NCBI GenBank assembly: GCA_030141605.1
Contig: JAQGDQ010000666.1
Span: 1-64,000 of the forward strand
Direction of reading: 5' to 3'
Length of the DNA: 64,000 bases
Origin: Tubiluchus corallicola
Taxonomy: Eukaryota; Priapulida; Priapulimorpha; Priapulimorphida; Tubiluchidae
Shown: positions 23,245 to 50,424 of the stretch, piece after piece
How positions within the stretch are numbered: position 1 is the stretch's first letter
How the letters are laid out: each line of letters opens with the position of its first letter
Notes under the pieces: model-generated
Database searches by the model: none
The model's input: the letters and a program-made list of their open reading frames with translations, nothing else
What the model was told of the DNA's origin: nothing
Translations under genes and position numbers: made by a program

Positions 23245-23970
23245 CAGTCTAGCCTCGTTATCTCGCCCCTCGTTATGCCGCCAAACTCGTCTCTCGCCAT
23301 AGAAAGTACCAGGACGGATTTCCTGCTTTGATATTTACCTCTTTAAGTCGCCACCTCGCTTCTCGCCCTCGCCACGTCATGCTAGGATGAGTGCTTATGT
23401 AAACTATATTCGTTATGTCGCCAAACAGACAAACTCAGAGGTGAATCGATCAATACATATACCGCGTGTCGATCAATATAACCGCGGTATGTAGACAATG
23501 CTGCTGTACTCGATAGACAGACATAATTAATCTAGTGTGTGTCTCACCAGGATTAGATTAGGAGTGCTGTGGTTGGTTAATGCGCAGAGAAACTAAAGCG
23601 TCACCGATATCCTTACTCTATAACACCAAAGCTGCGTTTAAGTTCCACAAAGTGTGAGCAACTTTACATGATGTCTCTGAAGCGAAAACTGTTTTGTCTT
23701 AATCCTGAACAAAAAAAGGAAATTCGTATTTATCATACGAATAATTCTTCAAAGACACAACAGGAAATTGCTACTGTATTTAGTGCGAAATGTTGATTGG
23801 TATCATAATGCAAAATATATTTTATATGTACATAGAGGAACACTATATTAATCAACTATTATGTACATACATATAGACTAACTTCGTTATATTCCCGTTA
23901 TCTCGCCATACTCACCTCTCGCCAAAAATTTGCCCTAGACGGACAGTGGCGAGATAACGAGACTAGACTG
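23245..23970. mobile_element. Deleted pogo/Tigger-like DNA transposon
   Basis: 726 bp flanked by TA (23243-23244 and 23971-23972). The ends CAGTCTAGCCTCGTTATCTC and GAGATAACGAGACTAGACTG are inverted repeats differing by one base. The left end is followed by degenerate CTCGTTATGCCGCC and CTCGCC repeats. The interior retains a transposase N-terminal fragment (23668-23796). Confidence 0.85.
23668..23796 (+). pseudogene. Truncated pogo/Tigger transposase N-terminus (helix-turn-helix)
   Basis: A 42-codon open frame, ATG at 23668 and TGA at 23794-23796, reading MMSLKRKLFCLNPEQKKEIR and then NNSSKTQQEIATVFSAKC. The arrangement (SxKRK, then EQKxEI, then Q-x-E-I-A-x-x-F) matches the first DNA-binding helix-turn-helix of pogo-class transposases by family knowledge. 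The frame stops where the recognition helix should finish; the catalytic DDE domain is absent. Confidence 0.6.
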
Positions 23971-24167
23971 TACAATTCATAGCTGTATTTAAATCACCCT
24001 GCTTAAGATAGTAGGATCATTTCCTATGTTACATAATTGTACTGTCCGTGTACATACGTAGTTCCCCGGATTAACAGATATAGCAAATATATATATATCT
24101 AAGTTAGCTAAGCTGATTAAACTATGTACAAATGTATGTGACTAGTAGCATCCGGAGACGACGGTCG

Positions 24168-39607
<15,440 letters not shown>

Positions 39608-39661
39608 CTTCTCGATGACTGTCCCCACAAGATTAGCGCACCGTTTGTCAAATACATTCAC

Positions 39662-41120
39662 CGCACACCATACAAGTCAATAAGTAGACCCGTTTCCCTG
39701 AAATACTTTCTTCTAGAATATTTTTTGCCAGACAAAAATTTTCACGGGAAACTTTTTGGCATAAAAACTTGTTCTTCATTAAAATTCTTCCCAGAAATGA
39801 TTTTCTGCAGAATTGCAACTTTTCCCAAAAAATCCCAGAATCAAATTTTGCTTAGAAAAAGAAAAAACTCAAAAAATGCAGCAAAAACAATAAAATATAG
39901 TAGCTAATTATTCATTAATATGCTTCATAAGCGATTAAAAATCAGAAAATTGGTCTGCTCAATAAGGCAAGAAAATAGAGTTGTAACGATATAAGTAGCG
40001 ATTAGTGAATCATGTCAATCTTTGCATATGCAGTTGTGAACTATAGCATAAGATTGGCTACCAAAGTTAAGCAATGCCAAGCATTGTGCATGATTTGTTG
40101 AGAGACTGCTTAGGAATCTTGCTCTTAAGCAATTACTTTTTTTACTAGTGGTTCGGAATTATTTTGTTTGTTTCGTCATGCTTAGAAAAGATGTACATGC
40201 ATCTGAAAGTGACTCCAACATCTCTGCCAGTTTAGTAGTTCATCTCAGAGGATTATCTTAATAATGAACTAAGATCTGTTCTTGCCAGAAAGAAATAGGA
40301 AAAATCCAGTAAAAGAGCGCAACATACAAGGCAAAATTTAATGTTAACCACTATTATAGTTAATGTTTTACGTTAATTTTTTACGTTTTACAAACAATTA
40401 AGAAAGTAATTTCAGCTAAACAACCTGAAATTGTAGCAACAAAGTTTCAAAACAAAATATTTTTCTAAAACAAAATTAAAAGACAAGCTTGACCCTTTAA
40501 TTGTTTGTCTCTTTAAATGGTTTTCATTTATGATAGTCATTTGTTAAAGCATTGCACATAAATTGAGAGCAGAAAGACAGAAAACGAAAGAGACAGAGAG
40601 AGAAAAAAGGAAGGAGAATGAGAAAGAAATAGGGAAAGGTAAAGAGAAGGAAAGAGGGCTGAGAAGAGATAAAATCAGAGAAGAAGACAGGGAGATGGCA
40701 GAGAATAGGAAAGGAGGAGAATAGGGAAATAACATAGGAACAGGGAGGCAGTAAAGGGAGTCAAGACGCAAACAGAAGAAAGTAATCAAAAGCTTAATTA
40801 AATTTATCCGACTAAAGATGGGTGATTTAGCAATTAAAAGGTAACTGTATTTTTTTATTAAATTAGAGAAAATCAAATTGCAGAACTGCAGACTTGTAAT
40901 TGCACTTATCATTTGTCAAGGTAAACATATAGTGCTGCCAGAAATAAAAATACATCTAAGTTACAAAATTTTGCCTACGTAAAAGACCAAGAGGGGTAAT
41001 AAGTTAGCCCATACCACGTAGTATCTGGCACTCGTGCTCTATAAAAAGGCATGAATATTAGTTTTCAATAAAACCAAGGTATGGTTGTATAACAAATTAA
41101 AAAAATATCCAATCACTGCT
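39662..41120. other. ATAD1 upstream region; no gene recognised
   Basis: Presumed to hold the ATAD1 promoter, but no core element can be assigned. A purine-rich AGAGAG/GGAAAG tract covers about 40565-40740. Open frames antisense to it are low-complexity artefacts. Confidence 0.45.
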
Positions 41121-41139
41121 ACATAGTTTGAAAATTTTT

Positions 41140-41395
41140 AATTGTATGCATCAATATAAAAAATGTGGAATAATTGGTAAACAAAGAACAACAAAAACTG
41201 ACATAAGAATGAAGGCTTATCAATTACCTGTTAATTACAATAAGCTTAAATTTATGCAAATCACTACTCGCTATTCCAAACTAAACAGAACTAACTTTCA
41301 GATCAAAATGGACAATATTAATCCTGAGCAAACTGATCAAATCAAGCATTTAGGTATCCTATCGATAATAAGTATCATGGAAACTGTATACACGT
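41140..41395 (+). pseudogene. LINE reverse-transcriptase fragment
   Basis: The open frame reads NYNKLKFMQITTRYSKLNRT, then NFQIKMDNINPEQTDQIKHL and LGI. This resembles the LINE thumb region with L-K-x-M-x-I...I-x-x-x-K-x-L-G-I. No flanking RT motifs are intact. Confidence 0.5.
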
Positions 41396-41455
41396 CACAT
41401 TTCCTATAAAATTGTTAAAATTATAAATATCATAAGCAAATTGCAGCATTACGTA

Positions 41456-41552
<97 letters not shown>
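41456..41552. repeat. CA microsatellite
   Basis: An uninterrupted AC run of about 97 bp. Confidence 0.97.
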
Positions 41553-41554
<2 letters not shown>

Positions 41555-42785
41555 AAGAAACTGTTTATTATGCACTAGTCTACCCCAAAAGCAATATAGT
41601 ATCCTGGCTTGCAGAAGAGCAGCTAATTAAACATTGGAACCAGTCATTACTGCACAGAACAAAATTGTTAAATTAATGAATTTCTCCTTGATTCATACAC
41701 ATTCAATGCCAGCATATAAAGGTTTACATAATTTATACTAAAAATACATGACGTTTATATTGAATCTAAATGTGAACCTAGTACATGAATCTGAATCTGA
41801 TATACCCTAGATTAGTGCTTACCACGCATCACTGAAACAAAATGAATTACATAAACGTAGTACGTAATTTATTATAATGGTTATATTTATGACATTACAC
41901 CAATGTGAATGTATACTACAATATAAGTATGGCAGTAAAAGTTTTACATTAATTTACAATATACTGGACAACAGAATAATAGACATTACGAAGTTTTGTA
42001 TCAACATGTGAACACGTGTCCAGAGGATACATTAACATGATTTAAATACTGTGACAAAGCTGTCAGTTTCATTAACATAATTCAAATACTGTCTCAGAGC
42101 TGTCAATTTCACAATACATTCTTTAATTATCAGCATTAATTTCAGACAAACCGTTGCCTTTAACAAACGGCTACTTTTTCTAGCCAAAATGAATATGCTT
42201 ATTTTTTCAACCTAACACTAACCTCATGAATGGAACCTAAGCTACAACATCAATTGACTGTTCGTTTGTCAGTCAGTCAGCAAGCTAAGCAGCCAGTTAC
42301 ACATTTTGTTGACCAGCGAGCCAGCCAACCAATCATTTAATCAGTAAGTCGGAGAGTCGGTCATTCACTCCATTAGCCAATCAATTTGTTCACTAGTCAA
42401 CAGGCATCTATGCTAGTCTGTTTGCTCTTTCATTCAAATAATCTGTGACTAACTGATTAACAGCTAGCCTGTTTTATTGGTTGACCCATTACCGAAGCAA
42501 AACATTCAACTTGTTGTCTGCCTCTTTTACAACAGTCGACAGTCACAATTACAAGTTCATTCATTGATGAAATGCAACTTGAACTAAATGCTCTGTTTAC
42601 AATAAAATGATGCAATTATAATATATCCATTTCCTGATACACGTATTGCTGACTGTCGTGTTCATGTGGTGTGAATACCCATGTGCCCGACATGGTGATC
42701 CCGACAAGAAAATGGTTTGTCACATAAAGTCAAATTTGTAGGGTTTTACTCCAGTATGAGTGTTCATGTGCTTGCGAAGATGACG
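41553..42785. other. Zinc-finger unit A 3' flank; degenerate finger remnants only
   Basis: Immediately past the stop of unit A (minus strand) are decayed finger remnants: MNTHTG-like sequence near 42760, and GTCGGGCACATGGGTATTCA near 42690. The rest is AT-rich with no gene recognised. Confidence 0.5.
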
Positions 42786-44531
42786 TCACTGAAAAAATGA
42801 TTTGTCATATAAGTCACATTTGTGGGGTTTCATTCCAGTATGAGTGTTCATGTGCGTGAGAAGATGATCTTGCCGAGAAAATGATTTGCTACATAAGTCA
42901 CATTTGTGTGGTTTCTCTCCAGTATGGATGTTCATGTGACGGAGAAGATTACCTCGCACAGAAAATGATTTGTTGCATAACTCACATTTATGTGGTTTCA
43001 TTCCAGTATGAGTGTTCATGTGACAGAGAAGACTACTTCGATGAGAAAACGATTTGTTGCATAAGTCACACTTGTGCCGTTTCATTCCAGTATGAGTGTT
43101 CATGTGCGTGAGAAGACTACTTCGATGAGAAAATGACTTGTCACATAACTCACATTTGTGGGGTTTTATTCCAGTATGGGTGTTCATGTGCATGAAAAGA
43201 TTGCCTCGCTGAGAAAATGATTTGTCACATAAGTCACATTTGTGCGGTTTCTCTCCAGTATGGATGTTCATGTGACATAGAAGACTACCTCGCTGAGAAA
43301 ATGATTTGTTGCATAACTCACATTTGTGCGGTTTTTCTCCAGTGTGGATGTTCTTGTGACGGAAAAGACTACCTCGCTCAGAAAATGCTTTGTTGCATAA
43401 CTCACATTTGTGGGGTTTCATTCCAGTATGAGTGTTCATGTGACAGAGAAGACTACTTCGATGAGAAAATGATTTGTCACATAAGTCACATTTGTGTGGT
43501 TTTTCTCCAGTATGGATGTTCATGTGACATAGAAGACTACCTTGCTGAGAAAATGATTTGTTGCATAACTCACATTTGTGGGGTTTCATTCCAGTATGAG
43601 TGTTCATGTGCCTGAGAAGATGACCTCGCTCAGAAAATGATTTGTTACATAAGTCACATTTGTGGGGTTTCATTCCACTATGAGTGTTCATGTGACTGAG
43701 AAGACTACTTCGATGAGAAAATGATTTGTTGCATAAGTCACATTTGTGGGGTTTTATTCCAGTATGGGTGTTCATGTGCACGAGAAGATTACCTCGCCGA
43801 GAAAATGATTTGTCACATAAGTCACATTTGTGCGGTTTCTCTCCAGTATGGATGTTCATGTGACAGAGAAGACTGCCTCGCTCAGAAAATGACTTGTCAC
43901 ATAACTCACATTTGTGGGGTTTTATTCCAGTATGGGTGTTCATGTGACAGAGAAGACTACCTCGCTGAGAAAATGATTTGTCACATAAGTCACATTTGTG
44001 GGGTTTCAATCCAGTATGAGTGTTCATGTGCCTGAGAAGACTACCTCGCTGAGAAAATGATTTGTTGCATAACTCACATTTGTGGGGTTTCATTCCAGTA
44101 TGGGTGTTCATGTGACTGAGAAGATGACCTCGCTGAGAAAATGATTTGTCACATAAGTCACATTTGTGGGGTTTCAATCCAGTATGGGTGTTCATGTGAC
44201 TGAGAAGACTACTTCGATGAGAAAATGATTTGTTGCATAAGTCACATTTGTGGGGTTTTATTCCAGTATGGGTGTTCATGTGCACGAGAAGATTACCTCG
44301 CCGAGAAAATGATTTGTCACATAAGTCACATTTGTGCGGTTTCTCTCCAGTATGGATGTTCATGTGACAGAGAAGACTGCCTCGCTCAGAAAATGACTTG
44401 TCACATAACTCACATTTGTGGGGTTTTATTCCAGTATGGGTGTTCATGTGACTGAGAAGATGACCTCGCTGAGAAAATGATTTGTCACATAAGCCACACT
44501 TGTGCGGTTTCATTCCAGTATGGGTGTTCAT
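42786..44531 (-). CDS. C2H2 zinc-finger protein, unit A (20 fingers)
   Basis: A 581-aa open frame of 20 consecutive C2H2 fingers (CxxC-x12-HxxxH) on an exact 28-residue period, plus a degenerate last finger (CDLYDKSF, with Cys lost). Probable nuclear DNA-binding protein. Most linkers are TG(M/I/L)KP; canonical TGEKP occurs in a minority. No KRAB, SCAN, ZAD or BTB domain is visible. Fingers 2-4 and 8-10 are identical, showing an internal six-finger (504-bp) duplication. The first ATG lies in a finger linker, and an in-frame TAG (44574-44576) sits 15 codons upstream inside the preceding finger. The true start may therefore be spliced on from an upstream exon, or the N-terminus is lost. Status as an expressed gene is uncertain. 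Confidence 0.75.
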   Translation of the reverse strand: MNTHTGMKPHKCGLCDKSFSQRGHLLSHMNTHTGIKPHKCELCDKSFSERGSLLCHMNIHTGEKPHKCDLCDKSFSRRGNLLVHMNTHTGIKPHKCDLCNKSFSHRSSLLSHMNTHTGLKPHKCDLCDKSFSQRGHLLSHMNTHTGMKPHKCELCNKSFSQRGSLLRHMNTHTGLKPHKCDLCDKSFSQRGSLLCHMNTHTGIKPHKCELCDKSFSERGSLLCHMNIHTGEKPHKCDLCDKSFSRRGNLLVHMNTHTGIKPHKCDLCNKSFSHRSSLLSHMNTHSGMKPHKCDLCNKSFSERGHLLRHMNTHTGMKPHKCELCNKSFSQQGSLLCHMNIHTGEKPHKCDLCDKSFSHRSSLLCHMNTHTGMKPHKCELCNKAFSERGSLFRHKNIHTGEKPHKCELCNKSFSQRGSLLCHMNIHTGEKPHKCDLCDKSFSQRGNLFMHMNTHTGIKPHKCELCDKSFSHRSSLLTHMNTHTGMKRHKCDLCNKSFSHRSSLLCHMNTHTGMKPHKCELCNKSFSVRGNLLRHMNIHTGEKPHKCDLCSKSFSRQDHLLTHMNTHTGMKPHKCDLYDKSFFQ

Positions 44532-44574
44532 GTGCCTGAGAAGACTACCTCGATGAGAAAATGATTTGTTGCAC

Positions 44575-45060
44575 TAGTCACATCTGTGAGAGTTCATTCA
44601 TGTGTAATGTTCGCGTGTTTACAAAGACTACATTGATGGTAAAAGTATTGATTGCACTGGCCACAGCTGTATGCTTTCAGTTTGTTTTTCCATAACTGCA
44701 AAACTGGTTTTTCTAAGAGTGTAGATTGCAGTTGCAAGACTACAGTTCATGTGCAGGCAGAAACACCTATATAGAAGATAAAGCAAAACTAAAATGTGTA
44801 GTTAATAATTCAATATCCATTCAGCGTTTTAAGACTACGTAAGTGGTTTGTAATTTAAGAAAACAATCAACACAAACATTCGTTTACTGATGCTGAAAGC
44901 CCCAAATTAATGAACATCACAGTGGTAAATAGTGGTAGTGATAATGCAGTTTATAAGATTAATATTAAGAAAAAATAAGAACGCTGTTGATGACAAAAAT
45001 GAGATACATTTTTGTAAAGTATTTTAAGTAATTGCTGTTTTGCAATTTTGCTGAAGAAAC
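44575..45060. repeat. Segmental duplication, flank of unit A
   Basis: Near-identical to about 47170-47650 (GTGTTTACAAAGACTA, GCTGTATGCTTTCAGTTTGT, ATCAACACAAACATTCGTTT and so on). It shows that finger units A and B plus upstream flank arose by tandem duplication. On the minus strand the proximal part retains a decayed finger-like CGQCNQYF. Confidence 0.9.
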
Positions 45061-45550
45061 ACTAAGCAGAACGAATGCGAATGACTACAAGGTAGCTTAT
45101 GATTCTTTTAAAAAGTGACAAATTTCAGAAAAAGCTGGCATCGATAATAAAATAAACAGAAATTGTTGTTAAAGAGATACTAAACTGTAAAGTAACAAAT
45201 GCTCAGAACATTTTCTGTGTCTTGTCAAAACGATTACATCAAAAATTCCCTTTAAATCATTTCACAATGCTGCTCAGCTCAGAAGCATTGTGAAATGTTT
45301 TATGCACAGAGGGGGCAAAGGATGTAGATACCCCTACCTCCTGTTTCCCTAACCTTCAGCTAGGAACCTCGGGGTGATATTTTCTGCTTTCAAGGCACTT
45401 TAAAGATTTAAACTGAGATCTAAATTGGACTGCATTTGTTTTCAAAAAATGCCAAAAAAGCCCAAACTTCATTGAAAATGATTTGTTGCACAAGTCACAT
45501 TTGTGGGGTTTTATTCCAGTATGGATGTTCATGTGGCAGAGAAGACTACC
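45061..45550. other. Spacer between zinc-finger units; one finger remnant
   Basis: No gene in 45061-45470. At 45470-45550 (minus strand) a further in-frame finger (GSLLCHMNIHTG then HKCDLCNKSFS) follows the unit B stop and then ends abruptly. Confidence 0.6.
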
Positions 45551-47044
45551 TCACTGATAAAATGATTTGTCATATAAGTCACATTTGTGGGGTTTCATTC
45601 CAGTATGAGTGTTCATGTGCGTGAGAAGATTATCTCGCCGAGAAAATAATTTGTCACATAACTCACAAGTGTGGCATTTCATTCCTGTGTGAGTGTTCAT
45701 GTGCCTGAGAAAATTGCCTCGCTCAGAAAAGGATTTGTCACATAACTCACACTTGTAGGGCTTCGTTCCAGTATGAGTATTTATGTGCATGAGAAGATTA
45801 CCTTGCTCAGAAAATGATTTGTTGCATAAGGCACATTTGTTGGGTTTCATTCCAGTATGGGTGTTCATGTGCCTGAGAAGTTGACCTTGCAGAGAAAATG
45901 ATTTGTCACATAACTCACATTTGTGGGGTTTCATTCCAGTATGAGTGTTCATGTGCCTGGGAAGACTACCTCGATGAGATTTTGATTTGTTACATAAATC
46001 ACATTTGTGTTGTTTCATTCCAGTATGAGTGTTCATGTGACTGAGAAGACTACTTCGATGAGAAAATGACTTATCACATAACTCACATTTGTGGGGTTTT
46101 ATTCCAGTATGGGTGTTCATGTGCATGAAAAGATTGCCTCGCTGAGAAAATGATTTGTCACATAAGTCACATTTGTGCGGTTTCTCTCCAGTATGGCTGT
46201 TCATGTGAGTAAGAAGACTACCTCGCTCAGAAAATGACTTGTCACATAACTCACATTTGTGGGGTTTTATTCCAGTATGGGTGTTCATGTGACTGAGAAG
46301 ATTACCTCGCCGAGAAAATGATTTGTCACATAACTCACATTTGTGGGGTTTCATTCCAGTATGAGTGTTTATGTGCATGAGAAGACTACCTCACTGAGAA
46401 AATGATTTGTTGCATAAGTCACATTTGTGGGGTTTCATTCCAGTATGAGTATTCATGTGAGTGAGAAGATTGCCTCGCTGAGAAAATGATTTGTCGCATA
46501 AGTCACATTTGTGGGGTTTTTCTCCAGTATGAGAGTTCATGTGACGGAGAAGACTACCTCGATGAGAAAATGATTTGTTGCATAAGACACATTTGTGCGG
46601 TTTCATTCCAGTATGGATATTCATGTGACGGAGAAGACCACCTCGCTTAGAAAATGATTTGTCACACAAGTCACATTTGTGGGGTTTCATTCCTGTGTGA
46701 GTGTTCATGTGACTGAGAAGATGACCTCGCTGAGAAAATGATTTGTCACATAAGTCACATTTGTGTGGTTTCTCTCCAGTATGGATGTTCATGTGACGGA
46801 AAAGACTACCTCGCTCAGAAAATGATTTGTTGCATAACTCACATTTGTGGGGTTTCATTCCAGTATGAGTGTTCATGTGACAGAGAAGACTACTTCGATG
46901 AGAAAATAATTTGTTGCAAAAGTCACACTTGTGCAGTTTCATTCCAGTATGGGTGTTCATGTGCGTGAGAAGATTACCTCGCTGAGAAAATGATTTGTCA
47001 CATAACTCACATTTGTGGGGTTTCATTTCAGTATGAGTGTTCAT
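45551..47044 (-). pseudogene. C2H2 zinc-finger unit B, interrupted by an in-frame TGA
   Basis: Two same-frame open segments, 47044-46391 (seven fingers) and 46378-45551 (nine fingers), are separated by one TGA at 46391-46393. Sister fingers have CGA (the Arg of SFSQRG), a C-to-T change at a CpG. Just upstream, another finger is damaged (TCA to TGA at 47075-47077, and a zinc-ligand His replaced by Val). Unit B ends in CDLYDKSFYQ followed by TGA, as unit A does with CDLYDKSFFQ, so that end predates the duplication. It could still be expressed as a shorter protein from either segment; decay is more likely. Confidence 0.7.
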
Positions 47045-47169
47045 GACACAGGGAAGACTACCTCGATGAGAAAATCATTTGTTGCATAAGTCACATTTGC
47101 GGGGTTTCATTCCAGTATGGGTGTTCATGTGCCTGAGAAGATTACTGTGCCAAGAAAACAAGTTGATGC

Positions 47170-47650
47170 ACTAGTCACATCTGTGAGAGTTCACTCGTGT
47201 AATGTTCGCGTGTTTACAAAGACTAGGTTGATGGTAAAAGTATTGATTGCACTGGTCACAGCTGTATGCTTTCAGTTTGTTTTTCCATAACTGCAAAATT
47301 GGTTTTTCTAAGAGTGTAGATTGCAGTTGCAATACTTCAGTTCATGTGCAGGCGGAAACACCTATATAGAAGATAAAGCAAAACTAAAATGTGTAGTTAA
47401 TAATTCAATATCCATTGAGCATTTTAAGACTACGTAAGTGGTTTGTAATTTAAGAAAACAATCAACACAAACATTCGTTTACTGATGCTGAAAGCCCCAA
47501 ATTAATGAACATCACAGTGGTAAATAGTGGTAGTGATAATGCAGTTTATAAGATTAATATCAAGAAAAAATAAGAATGTTGTGATGACAAAGTTAGATAC
47601 ATTTTTTAAAGTATTTTAAGTAAATGCTGTGCTGTTTTGCAATTTTAAAA
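47170..47650. repeat. Segmental duplication, flank of unit B
   Basis: Partner of 44575-45060, with small differences such as a short deletion near 47580. Confidence 0.9.
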
Positions 47651-48528
47651 TATGTTCGTCATCTTTTATTATGTATGTATGTAGTGTTGGATTATAATTT
47701 GTAACTATGTCTATTGTACATGATCGTTGTCGTTCAATGTGTCTCATGCATTCTAAATTATATATATATATGTGAATAGGTTTAATACATTATAAATGCT
47801 TTTAGAAATTTTAAACATATCCCTACAAATAGAGGGAATGTATTCTGCACATTGTTTTCTAAAAATAAAGAATTATAATGAAAAATAATAATGTGTGCAT
47901 ACATGTGAAAACTCCTTAAGTGGCTTCATGCCAGCATTCATCAACATAATTTTCTATCATAATCTAACGCTTTTAACATAATTTAACCGGTCGTCTTTGC
48001 AACGTCTTGGCAACATTTGTAACTTTGTTAGAAACTTTATAGAACATTTAACATAACTCTTTCTTGCTTATTAATCTGTTTATTCACAAAGACTGCTGCC
48101 ATGATAAGTCTAAAGAGTATAACGCCTCGTGGCTTGCCCGCTAAAAACAGTGAGAGGAAACCTTAGTTATTTTCAAACTTTAAAATATAAACCATAGATA
48201 AGAACACGTCACACTCTATACTACTGATAAAAAACAAATGAGCTGTTTAGACGATTCTCCCTAGCACAGCTGCACGGATAAAGAACGCCCGAATTCGAGT
48301 GCCGATGCAAGACTACTTGAGGATTTCTAATTAGGTATTGTTTTCGCCCGAGGACATGGTAGAGTAGCTCAGTTGACAGAAAGTTTGCCCCTTTTTGGCG
48401 TGATTAGAGTTTAATCAATTCATAAGAGCATTTGCTGGTAGAGAAACAGTAGTTTTATAATCTCTCTAACTAGGCCCCAACAGAAAACTGAACGCTCAAT
48501 CAGGCTAGATTGAAATTGTGTAGTAATG

Positions 48529-48572
<44 letters not shown>

Positions 48573-49520
48573 CATTCATTCATGGGCAGAAATGAGTGAA
48601 TCAAAGAATGGTTAGGGTTAGTAGACATGATGGAATGGAAAAAATAGTAAAATTGGGGATAGGAAGAAAGAGAAGAAACGACCACAGTGTATGTTTAATT
48701 TACATAGAGGTATATTAAAATAGCATTATAATTGATTGGAGGCCATATATTGCGACTACATGAGACATGGAACCATTAAAATTGTATTTATAAGTATGAA
48801 TCAAAAATGGTCCTTTTCAAGTACTTTTTGAAACTATAAATAGTTTTGTGTATTTTTACTTGGCCACAACAGAACGAAAAATTCTCCCCACAATTTTTCA
48901 ATACCTTCTAAATGGTCTGTAGCCAACTAGTCTTGCTAATCTTAGTATACTACTGTAACTGCAATATGCATAACGACACTTATTTATTGGAAGGTGCTGC
49001 CCTCTACGAGCAGTGCGGAGAGGAAAGGACAGCAGGAGGACAATAGTGGTCGCGTTTTTATTCACAGCAATGTTTTTTGTCGTTATTGTGTTATAGTTAA
49101 TAACAGCGTTTAGTTATAACCAAATTTGTACTTGAGAAATTTTAAATCTTGATGAAGAGCCAACGATGTAAGTTACATGAACTTAAATAATTTAATTAAG
49201 TTATGAATTCGATCTCTGAAATTTGAGAAAGTACTTTTACCAATAAGTTGACTTCTTTGTAATTATTAAGCTTCTGTTTATCATTTTATTTATTTTCTTA
49301 CTTGTTAATGTTCTCTTTATTATTCTCTTTAGAATAAATGACTTTGGAACATGAATGGAATAGTGAAGGCTTTCTGTACATAACAACTACTCTAATTCCA
49401 CTAATGCGTGCTAACTATTTAACTAATAGCGCTAATGGGACACAGTTAATTCAAACTCAGTTTTTTACCCCAGGCACTTAAAAACATTTATAGTTAAAAT
49501 AACCCAACTTTATTAAAGCT
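47651..49520. other. No gene recognised; CAAT microsatellite
   Basis: AT-rich spacer. CAAT units run from about 48530 to 48570, followed by CATT units to about 48582. A TATATA run lies near 47760. A weak tRNA-like phrase at 48360 (GTAGCTCAGTTG) lacks box B and stems. Confidence 0.5.
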
Positions 49521-49525
49521 TTTTA

Positions 49526-49633
49526 CTTCACGTAGTTAAAGATCGTGCCAAAAGTTTCGACTGTCATTACCATTGATGAGAGCAGCAGCCTGTCGAAACG
49601 GTTGGCATGTTTTTTAACTACGTGAAGTAAAAT
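49526..49633. repeat. 20-bp perfect inverted repeat with nested TTTCGAC/GTCGAAA
   Basis: TTTTACTTCACGTAGTTAAA at 49526-49545 and its exact reverse complement at 49614-49633 enclose an inner TTTCGAC...GTCGAAA pair, giving a two-step hairpin. It lies directly upstream of the LINE-like frame at 49668. Confidence 0.8.
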
Positions 49634-49667
49634 ATTTTAATAAAATTGTGGTAAACCTCCAATATCA

Positions 49668-50275
49668 GTGCATCATACGCGCATGAGAATCGGATTTTCT
49701 CAGCTAAACTACGACCTTTTCTCTAAAGGCTGTAAAGATAATAACGGTCATCCAATATTGCCGAATTGTAACTGTGGATTTCGATTTGAGTCTGTTGAAC
49801 ACTTTTTGTTGCACTGTCCATTGTATCAACTAGCTAGGGATGTTATGTTTGATAAATTAAATGAAATATTTCTGCCCGAAAACCTTAATATAGCTGTCTT
49901 AGGAAATAATGATCTGTTGAAGTTGTTATTATTCGGTAAAGATGAATTTAACTACGTTACTAACTGTAAAATATTCGAATGTATTCATGACTTTATATTA
50001 CGTACTAAATGCTTCCAGTAGTTTCTATCTGATATAAAATGCGTCATTCTTAAATAATCATACATTAATATTTACTAACCGTCATTTTCTACTAATGTGT
50101 AATGTATCACTGTAGTAAAACTTTAGTATACTAAAGTATACTAAAAACTAGGTATAGTCTATTCTTACTGTAAATGTTTTTGTAAATAGTGTATAAAGTC
50201 TGTTGTGGTGAGGATCCTAAATCATGTTGTACAAACTGTATGATAAAATCCTAAATAAATTATATTTAAACTAAT
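49668..50275 (+). pseudogene. LINE ORF2 C-terminal remnant and 3' tail
   Basis: Frame 49668-50021 has RMRIGFSQLNYDLFSKG, then CNCGFRFESVEHFLLHCPLY. This is the conserved end of CR1/RTE-like ORF2 proteins (R-x-R-x-G-x-S-x-L-N..., C-x-C-G...E-H-F-L-x-x-C-P-x-Y). An AT-rich 3' region follows to about 50275. The RT core is absent. Confidence 0.65.
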
Positions 50276-50424
50276 AAAATTGTGTTGTTTTATTTACAGT
50301 TCTTCTTCTGTTACTAAAGCATGCCAACCACGCTAATTTTGCTAAGCCTACAGCCTAAGTTTCTGAGCGATATTTTACGATACGACTTGCACAGAACTCT
50401 GTTTACAAAAGTTGGTATATTGAA

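Noticed and set aside
40544-40912. 122-codon minus-strand frame
   Set aside because: Ser/Leu/Phe-rich translation of a purine-rich tract.
42881-44455. Cys/Ser/Ile-rich plus-strand open frames across the zinc-finger arrays
   Set aside because: They are antisense shadows of the 84-bp finger repeat, with no independent evidence of coding.
48355-48430. Possible tRNA gene (GTAGCTCAGTTG)
   Set aside because: Only a box A-like phrase; no box B, acceptor stem or anticodon arm can be formed.
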